A DNA stretch of 64,000 nucleotides from Neckera pumila (Eukaryota > Streptophyta > Bryopsida > Hypnales > Neckeraceae), in NCBI GenBank assembly GCA_963969595.1, contig OZ018410.1:2418001-2482000 (forward strand), in the 5' to 3' direction. The notes below the pieces were generated by a model. The model saw only the letters and a list, made by a program, of their open reading frames with translations. It did no database searches and was not told the origin of the DNA. The number at the start of each line of letters is the position of its first letter. The first letter of the stretch is position 1. Below, in pieces: positions 56,582-64,000 of the stretch. The position numbers and the translations under genes were made by a program.

Positions 56582-59434
56582 CTAAGAAGGATTGCTTCCT
56601 TCAGCAATGGCATTGGCGTCCACGGACTCTTTGATGATGCAGATTTGCGTTTTCGGGATTTTGATGCGAGGGTCTGCAGTAGCCGCCTTCACACGGGGCT
56701 TCCAAGCCGTCATTAGGGTATCCGTATGATTCCAGCTTGTGGAGACGTTCTTGTCTTCACACCATAAATTCCCTTGTTTTGTGTCCCATCCAAGATATGT
56801 ATTGTCATCAATGTGCTCAAATGAAGCAGGCGTCCAGTACTGCAAGTGAATGTAATTGACATGCCCCGGGTCTGGATTAGGGTTTGTTAATGCCCTTGCA
56901 AGCCAAAAAGGACGAAGGTCACCATCGGCAGGACGTACTGCAACAAAGTAATCGGCATATACATCACGGGCTACACGAAATGAAGAACGAGGACGGTCAC
57001 GCCTTTTCCCAACAAAAGGTGCATCCTCTGCAAACTCTTCACGCATATTGCCATCATCTTGGTATTGGTCTTCTTCTTCTCTTGCGACTATTGAATTTGG
57101 CCAAAATCCATCTCGCAATATATCACGACCCACAAGTGGTTCTTGCAAAGCGTTTCTCACACCTTCCCAGTACTTCATCACTGTCGCATTTCTCCTCCGG
57201 AATTCCCCAGACAGGTCTTGATTAGCCATTGCACCCCACAAAGCAATATACTCGTTTAACCCCTTACAAACCTCATCGAAGCAACGCATCGGTTGCGGTG
57301 CAAAAGGTTTAGGACTACCCTTTGGCACTTTAGGTCTCCCATCAGATGTCTCCTTCCATAGGCAAATCCCTCCACCTTCTTTAGGCAACCAGTCAACGTC
57401 CGTACAAAGAATTTTGTACTGCATCAAGGGCCATCCATTTGAATCTTTGTAGAACTTGAATTGTTGCGCTTGTGAATGGCCTTGTAGTGCATCATCGCCA
57501 GTATGCAAGAATCCTTCAACATATTTTTTGAAATCAGGGACCTCTTCAATTAGATGCGGAATTACAGATTGTGTTTCACAATCCATGAAGGACTTCATGA
57601 GCCTTGGAACTGTGAGGTAGTCATTTGTCTTCAACATGCTGCTCCAACGACCAAACAGAGCATCGACGTCCTCGTGAGTGTGCCCAACAAGAAGGAAATT
57701 GATGTAGACTTCACGGAAAACGGCTCTGTATACAAGGAGAGAGCAAAATGCAAAAACCCATCGGTTTTTGTTGTCTCCAGCGGCATTATCGAGCTGTAGA
57801 ATTAATGTTGGAGGAAGACATTGGAATTGCACCACTTCTTCAGAGCGAGGAGCCAGGGAGTCCACACAAATCTCCGAGCCTTCCAGCACAACCTTTGACA
57901 ATCGATGAATCATATATTTGACAGGAGGAAACAATTGACGTGATGAAAATTTCGGTTCAGACTCAAGATCTCGCAACAATTTTGCAATGGAGCCCACTGT
58001 ATGGTTGGAGTCCGTAGGAAAGATGTCTAAGCCGTAGTGTGCATACCTCACGTCTCCATGACCGTGAGCAATCATGCCAGTGATAGCAATGGGCAACTTC
58101 ATGAAAGAATCAATGCCCTTGTTCTTGTGAGAATAATGGGGAGAAGCCGTTTTTGAATGATCCATCTTGTCGTGGATTATAGTAAGAAACTTCTCTGGAT
58201 ACCTCTCAGACATCATACGATTTGCATAGTACAGCTCTCTGTGTGCCTCTTGACCAGCGAGATGGACCTTTAACTTTGTAGTCCAAACTTCTTGCGCACA
58301 GGAACGTGGAGTGCAAGCGGCCCTCAGTTGCTTGAGTTTATCACATTGTGCACATCGAGCGAAATTGTCACCACGTGCTTTTGGAGTGTACTCTAGAAAA
58401 GAAGCTCGTCGGATGTTGCTCAACCCGCTCGTTGAAATTTGTCGCAATTGAAATGTGGAATTGACGTTGTTTATCTCTGGCAAATGCTCCTTCCATTGAA
58501 ATGATGAAGGCAGGACCATGGATGGAACCTTATCTCCGGACTGAAGAGTCCTTGATTTGTGAGGCATCGGGTCTGCTTCCCTCTCAACAATAAGTCGAAG
58601 TGTGGCCGTCGCTTGTAATGTATGAGTCCGCGGCTTTTTCAAGCCAAGATTACCATGGTGCTCTGGCTTCTTATCGACTTTGGACATCGCCCTGTACCTA
58701 TAGTATGTAGCCCGTGATATTCCATGAATTTTGTACCAAGCAGTGGGACAAACTTCATGTTGGGACAAAGTAATCATATCCTTCCCATCATCGCCGGGGT
58801 GGGTTTGCTTGTACGCGTCAAGGAAACGCGATTTTCGTAATTTCACCCTGCCGTTGACATGAACGAGGGAACGAAGCGCTTGAATCTGACCACGTGGGAA
58901 TGGCTGCAAACAGTTCTTCGGGCAACAATCCATAGTTGACACCTGAGTGATCGCTTGCGAGGTGAGGAGGGTTTCTTTTTTTGGAGGGTTAGCCGGTTCT
59001 ATCCTCTGTCGAGCACTTTCATAAGAACGAATTCCAGCCCGAACACGCCGCGTAGATGCATTCATTGCCGACTTGTACAGAAATGTCTGATCATGGTCAT
59101 ACAAACTGACACCGTTGAGATACGTCCTTGAAATGGGCCAGGAATGCATTGACCACATCCATTGCGACGGAACATCAGCTTCACAGAGGGATTCCGCAAT
59201 TTGAATTGCGACCCGGTCATCTCCAAGCGGTTTCCCATCCATATCAATGACGAGGCCTGCATCGACGCTGTGGCAAATTCCTTTTGCCACTTCCATTCCA
59301 GCTTCATTTGTGAGTGTCACGGCCTTGGTATACCACAAAGCACGAGGGATGCCCTCGCATGGCGCGACACCCGGCGGCAAGGTTGGCACTGGGTCCACAA
59401 ACTCATTCGCGAAAATATTGTCCATTCTGTACAT
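56582..59434 (-). CDS. 950-aa protein with transposase/integrase-like (DUF7869-type) domain
   Basis: One uninterrupted minus-strand frame of 951 codons, G+C rich against its surroundings. Visible motifs: CCPKNC (170-175), a possible DNA-binding helix NGRVKLRKSRFLDAY (194-208), CAQCDKLKQL (361-370) with further Cys374/379, HDKMDHSKTA (421-430), LQLDNAAGDNKNR (546-558) and VGHTHEDVDALFGRWS (583-598). The combination LQLDN-x4-NKN with GHTHEDxD is what I recall for a family of uncharacterised eukaryotic proteins (DUF7869). The spaced Asp422/425, Asp549 and Glu588/Asp589 resemble a DDE/D catalytic set, which is inference. The tail is acidic, then basic (EEEDQ, KRRDRPRSSFR). The ATG at 59434 directly precedes a possible splice acceptor (CATGTACAG), so translation may begin at Met4 or in an upstream exon. 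No stop or frameshift argues for recent activity or host use. Confidence 0.75.
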   Translation of the reverse strand: MYRMDNIFANEFVDPVPTLPPGVAPCEGIPRALWYTKAVTLTNEAGMEVAKGICHSVDAGLVIDMDGKPLGDDRVAIQIAESLCEADVPSQWMWSMHSWPISRTYLNGVSLYDHDQTFLYKSAMNASTRRVRAGIRSYESARQRIEPANPPKKETLLTSQAITQVSTMDCCPKNCLQPFPRGQIQALRSLVHVNGRVKLRKSRFLDAYKQTHPGDDGKDMITLSQHEVCPTAWYKIHGISRATYYRYRAMSKVDKKPEHHGNLGLKKPRTHTLQATATLRLIVEREADPMPHKSRTLQSGDKVPSMVLPSSFQWKEHLPEINNVNSTFQLRQISTSGLSNIRRASFLEYTPKARGDNFARCAQCDKLKQLRAACTPRSCAQEVWTTKLKVHLAGQEAHRELYYANRMMSERYPEKFLTIIHDKMDHSKTASPHYSHKNKGIDSFMKLPIAITGMIAHGHGDVRYAHYGLDIFPTDSNHTVGSIAKLLRDLESEPKFSSRQLFPPVKYMIHRLSKVVLEGSEICVDSLAPRSEEVVQFQCLPPTLILQLDNAAGDNKNRWVFAFCSLLVYRAVFREVYINFLLVGHTHEDVDALFGRWSSMLKTNDYLTVPRLMKSFMDCETQSVIPHLIEEVPDFKKYVEGFLHTGDDALQGHSQAQQFKFYKDSNGWPLMQYKILCTDVDWLPKEGGGICLWKETSDGRPKVPKGSPKPFAPQPMRCFDEVCKGLNEYIALWGAMANQDLSGEFRRRNATVMKYWEGVRNALQEPLVGRDILRDGFWPNSIVAREEEDQYQDDGNMREEFAEDAPFVGKRRDRPRSSFRVARDVYADYFVAVRPADGDLRPFWLARALTNPNPDPGHVNYIHLQYWTPASFEHIDDNTYLGWDTKQGNLWCEDKNVSTSWNHTDTLMTAWKPRVKAATADPRIKIPKTQICIIKESVDANAIAEGSNPS

Positions 59435-59508
59435 GGCATCAAACTATTAGTAAGCTATTAAAATTATAATGAACACTGTCCATGAGATGCAAGGATTCAG
59501 TTCACAAG

Positions 59509-60276
59509 TTTATCTTCGACTTGAAGAAAATCCATTGAAATGATTTCTGTCAGTCTGACAAATTGATCGTACACTTGACAATAATCCAATCAAATGAGTC
59601 ATTACAGTCGAAAAATCCTATCATTGGCATAAACATAATCCAGTGGAACGTCACCCTCCATACTGACTAATTTATCTTTGACTCGAAGATAATCCATTCT
59701 ATTCTGAACATATTGTATGAGACTCAAAAAATAAACTAATTGAACGAATCTCTTCGGTCCGGCTATTTTGTCATAGACTCAAAGTTAAAGTATAATCTAC
59801 AGTCGAGAGTATCCATCCTGGATTCAAAATAAAAACAATGGAATGACGAGAGTATCTTCGACTCGAAGATACTCCTGTGGAAGGACATCATACAGTCTAG
59901 AATTCATTATCGTTCGCTCGAAGATAATTCAGAGAATTGAAGGAGTCGTCACTGACAAACAAGTCAGATGGTGTATTCCTATTTATCGTATCCTCGACTC
60001 GAAGATAATTTGACATTTCTATAATGCTAGGAGGAACGTCGTCGAATAATCCCCATAATAGTAGTCGAGATGTGTTTATCTTCGAGTCGAAGATAAACTA
60101 CATTGCAAGTCTGACGTTACTATCCTCGCGCCGAGGATAATCTCTGCTAGATCATGAAATACATACACTTTTGATACCTAAAGCATTAATTCGATTCAGC
60201 GAGTCCAGATTATCTTCGAGTCGAAGATAATAATTTCACCGTTTCAGTCTATCATTATCCTCGAATCGAAGATAAT
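59509..60276. repeat. Array of about nine 23-bp palindromes upstream of the 950-aa ORF
   Basis: The half-site ATTATCTTCGA, a central C or G, then its reverse complement recurs at 59509-59531, 59671-59693, 59851-59873, 59906-59928, 59984-60008, 60074-60098, 60119-60141, 60209-60231 and 60254-60276. Copies at 59851, 60074 and 60209 are perfect palindromes of 23-25 bases. 59984 has a 2-base insertion. Weaker half-sites (AGTCGA, ACTCGAAG-like) lie between. Spacers are 22-160 bases and unrelated. Absent elsewhere in the window. Confidence 0.9.
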
Positions 60277-60900
60277 CCCTTCTTCATGACTTTGAGAGTG
60301 AAGACAATCTCCGCTTCCGGTATTTACGGCGTACATTTCGGTAAGCTGATATCTGTTTAGAAACAAGCGTTGCAATCGAGAATTTCACCCTCTCAAAAAT
60401 CAGCCCTGAAGACAATCTGATCGAAACCAGGGACGTGGAATGGCTGAATGCAAGTATTGTCCTATGAAATCAGAGTACTTTCGGTCGCAAGTACTCGGCA
60501 TGAAACAGAGGAAAATGAACAACAAGCAAAACAATGACCTTATGCGAATGAGTGCGAAACTGAGGACCGCTGATGATAGTGCTTTCGCACAGAATAACTG
60601 AAATCGCGAAGTACAAACTGAAAGTATGCGCCGGAGCGATGCTTGCAATGGTGATGGAAGAAGAGAATGAAGGAGGACTGCAGTGAGGAAATGTGGGGCT
60701 TGCGGAAAGAGAGAGACGGTGTTGGCATGGCGGGAAAATAACGGTGGGAATATCTGGATTTCGAACCGTTGAACACTTTTCGCTCATCGGGGGGAAGAAC
60801 CTCCTCAGTTTTGGGGTGCGCTGACATTGGAAACCTCCATAAAAAGGTAAGCGGCGACGTTGACAATGTGCTTTTTCTTTAATATTAGAGCACCGTCCAT
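60277..60900 (-). promoter_or_regulatory. Likely promoter and leader of the 950-aa gene
   Basis: G+C content is raised to a level like that of the ORF. On the minus strand it has CT-rich runs (CCGTCTCTCTCTTTCCGC) typical of plant core promoters and leaders. Short frames here (up to 157 codons) overlap in several frames and carry no domain. If a leader exon lies here, the palindromes would be inside a leader intron. Confidence 0.4.
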
Positions 60901-61226
60901 TCCACCGCTTTTCTGTAGACAAGGTGGAATTTGCTTTACACAAATCGGGGAGATAAATAGGGGGAATATCACTTTACAACAATTCCGGCTGCCAAATTCT
61001 CGAACACACTGTCAGCTTCATTTATTGGCGATTTGGCTTCTTCTCTGATTTGACATTTGTCCAATTCATGAGTTGTTCGTCCCACCTGCCTTTGACCATT
61101 TTCGTTAACTTTTTTCTTTTCTAACATTGGATTGCAGTTTGTGTTTGTGACAAGTGGCAGCACGAATTTGTCATCATGCCACTAATGTACATAGAATGCT
61201 ATTTTTTTAATTCAATATATTATATA
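60901..61226. other. Intergenic DNA
   Basis: CCACCGCTTTTCTG...CAAGGTGG at 60921 is a small imperfect inverted repeat. No gene. Confidence 0.4.
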
Positions 61227-61545
61227 GTGGGGGGAATCAACTTGTAGGGTCTAGGGTTTAGGGTTTGAAGGGATTTAGGGTTTAGGGTTTAGGGTTTAGG
61301 GTTCAAGGTATTAGGTGTGGTATTCTACAATTCCTGATTTTACTAGAAGAAATAGATTCTAACTTAGTTGACTATTGCTTTTGGATTGTTCTTTTGTGGG
61401 GGGAATCAACTTATAGGGTCTAGGGTTTAGGGTTTGAAGGGTTTAGGGTTCAAGGTATTAGGTGTGGTATTCTACAATTCCAGATTACAGTAGAAGAAAG
61501 AATTCATTCTAATTTTGTTGACTATTGCTTTTGGGTTGTTCTTCT
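61227..61545. repeat. Tandem duplication with telomere-type TTTAGGG repeats
   Basis: Two copies of a unit of about 169 bp, starting GTGGGGGGAATCAAC at 61227 and 61396 and sharing GGTATTAGGTGTGGTATTCT. Unit 1 contains TTTAGGG four times in a row (61270-61298), plus variants; unit 2 has fewer. TTTAGGG is the common plant telomere repeat, here interstitial. Confidence 0.85.
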
Positions 61546-64000
61546 GTTTATTCGCTAACTCGTTCTATAAAATCATATTGACATCTTCGAGATCTTGCAA
61601 GGTGCAAGGTTCCAATATTTCTTTTAAAATCTTGTACGAAGGTGCCCATTTCTTTCTTGAATTTTCATATTCTCAAAGGCTCTTGGAATTGAATCTCACA
61701 TACAAGAGATTTTGTGGAGACAATCACACTAAAAATTAATATAGAGCAATTGTAATAATAGTAGAATTAGGAATGTTATAAATTCACTGGGGATGTTATA
61801 AATTGAAACTCATATTTTATTGGTTTAAATTATTTTTCATTTGGCAAGCAAAAAGAGAGCTAAAATTTTTTTATAGTTTGATCACACGCATGATCAAGCA
61901 TTATAATCTTTCAATTCTTAAATGATATTGTCCTTTTATTTTGCCTATGTGATTTCTAACATATCCCCTTAGAAGTACTATGGTTACACTTTAGAGAAAT
62001 GTAATTCAACTTATCAAAATGTTGGCTGCTGGTTCAATTTATTGAAAAAATATGAGAGCCTCAAAATAAGCATTGGCATCATTGATATAGAACTAGTTTT
62101 TTTACGTTGACCTTCAAAATACAAAGTTTAGGAGCCAAAAATTTTTAGGAGTGCTTGGTTGGTACTAAAAGATCCTATGTAAAATAATAATAAGAATCTT
62201 ACAATATAGAAATATATAAATGCAAATGTTTATTTGAGAATTTTGATGCTATACAAACTCTAGGTCTTCAATAATATGTTTTTAGAACTTTTATTTCTCA
62301 TTGGGTCCAAGCTAAAACAAGTTCTTATTTTACCTACTCAATTATTATTATTCATGCACACTACAATATAAAGATAACAAACTACAGTAAACAAATTAAA
62401 GATAAACCATGCACAATAGTTTTTGGAATTTTATCTCAAATGTTTTATAAATTTAAATAACTGTTGAAAATGCTTAGAAGAAATTTTAAAACAAAACAAA
62501 ACTCACAGACTTCAATGGATAAAGATACAATTCTAAGTTCTGGGTAAGAGTTTTCATTGAACCCTAAACAACAGCTTTAACAAAAAATGATTTAATTCCT
62601 AATAATGTGAGAAATTTCATCCAATTCTAGTTTCAATTATTATATATCTTACTAAAAGAGAAGTTTGTAAAATAAAAGGTAAAGTCTGTAAATTAATGAC
62701 TATTCTATACATTGGTATGATCATTGATCATTACAAAGCTCTAACTTAATAATATATGCAATAAAGCATTTTATGAAGTACCAAAATATCAACAATTTAG
62801 AAATGATTTCAAGTAGAATCCAAAGAGATTGAGTACCCTAATAATCCAAGAAATGAAATTAAAATACTGAATTGAGTTCATCCATCTAATACATAAAAGT
62901 AAAAATTTCTAAATCATTCCATTTTTACTAATATTAAGATGAAACTCATGAGAAAATTCACTAGAGAATATTTTTTGAATGTTTTCCATTGACCTTAATT
63001 TTTAATATGTCCAAAAAAAATTAAAAAATTGATTGTAGATTGTTTTTTTTTAAATTTCCATCCTTGGAGTTGGCTTTCTTTTAGTTCAAGAACTGCATAT
63101 TTCTTTATAAATTAGTTATTTTGGATCATTCTCCAGTTATGAGTAAATCGTTTTTTCATAAACATAAATTTGAAATTATTTTAAAATCTATAGTTTCATA
63201 TTTTTACATTTTTATATACTTCATAAGATTTTATTTAATTCATGATTAGAAAGTTGATTGCAAAAGTTTTGAGGGCGTTCAATTTGTAGAAAGTTAGTAG
63301 AAATGTCAATTATGGCATATTCTAAATATTGGAAATTGCATTACATGCCATATATAATGGTATTTTGAATTAATTTGTAACCAATTTCATCCAAGTGTAC
63401 GGCAGGACAAAAATGCAAATATTTATCTTCTGAATTTCATTCTAGAAAGGACAAGCTGGTCGAAGTTCTACAATATAAGTGAATTTCATTTATAAAGTGT
63501 GGAAACCTTAAAATCATTTTAAATTTCATTAATGAGATTGATGACATTCATGACGCTTTTTGTTTGAGGATAGTTAAGGAATCTGTACTGTAAAATGAAA
63601 TGAGACATCTCTCATTTCAAATAAACCAAAACCTCTATCATGAAACTTAATGTTTATTATTTTTGAAAAATTACTAAAATACTAGGTGCAAATTGATTAT
63701 TACAACGTTACAACCCTTGTAATTGGCATTTTTCAATTGCACGACTACACTCATGGCACCAAGGTAGAAATTATAATAATTTTCCAATTTCGTGTAATTA
63801 CACTTTTTTTTGATAGATTTTACAGTTCCAATAAATAATTAGAAGTAGCAAATGAAATGAACATTTGTAATTGACAAGCGCCTACAATTTCTGCTGGGAA
63901 TCTAATAAAATTGTAAATATATAGATCTAATTACAATATTTTGTATATTTTGATGCAATGAGTGCCTTACTATAGTGCAAGTTTTTTCATTAGAAATTAA
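61546..64000. other. AT-rich intergenic DNA to window end
   Basis: About 2.4 kb of very AT-rich sequence. I see no exon, RNA gene, tandem array or terminal-repeat element. Confidence 0.5.

Noticed and set aside
59509..60276. CRISPR-like array
   Set aside because: The repeats are palindromes with irregular 22-160 base spacers in plant nuclear DNA; there are no cas genes, and a CRISPR array is not expected in such a genome.
60470..60943. 157- and 108-codon minus-strand frames upstream of the palindrome array
   Set aside because: Several frames are open together and none has a recognisable domain or a splice link to the 950-codon ORF; read as leader/promoter.

Overview
The window looks like nuclear DNA of a land plant. 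Three genes are recognisable plant families: cytosolic phosphoglucomutase, plastid CLPP4 and a secreted S1/SPH-type protein. Introns are GT-AG, and an interstitial TTTAGGG run of the plant telomere type is present. Coding exons are clearly richer in G+C than the AT-rich surroundings. I cannot name the species.

Layout. 1-3161 (minus): the N-terminal third of a cytosolic phosphoglucomutase gene, running off the left edge. 6073-8191 (minus): a complete three-exon CLPP4 gene whose first intron is built of tandem repeats. 9.1-20 kb: almost entirely transposable elements plus a decayed copy (block A, about 12.1-18.9 kb) of a segment that recurs at 20.7-25.6 kb (block B). Block B carries an intact-looking multi-exon gene of unknown function (24559 to about 26276). 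28038-29014 (plus): a two-exon gene for a small secreted S1-type protein. 29-56 kb: nested non-autonomous elements, foldbacks, LINE relics and two degraded coding remnants. 56582-59434 (minus): an uninterrupted 950-codon ORF with transposase/integrase-like motifs, whose 5' leader (59.5-60.3 kb) holds an array of about nine near-identical 23-bp palindromes. 61.2-61.55 kb: a duplicated telomere-like repeat. The rest to 64 kb is featureless AT-rich DNA.

The dominant component is a family of roughly 0.9-1.1 kb elements bounded by TTAA and ending in CCCCTAAAGG / CCTTTAGGGG (piggyBac-like signature), with shorter relatives. I count about eight near-full-length copies plus related subfamilies, around 10 kb in all. 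Because block A and block B are paralogous, four insertions can be checked against an equivalent site. The TTAA element at 15916, a TTA-flanked 1.2-kb element at 17118 and a 9-bp-TSD element at 22883 give exact-length empty sites. A 5'-truncated LINE-like insert at 18539 has a 15-bp duplication.

The genes do not form an obvious pathway; this is ordinary gene-sparse plant chromatin. The most unusual unit is the 950-aa protein with its palindrome array. All exon boundaries are read by eye from splice signals and reading frame; no database search was possible.
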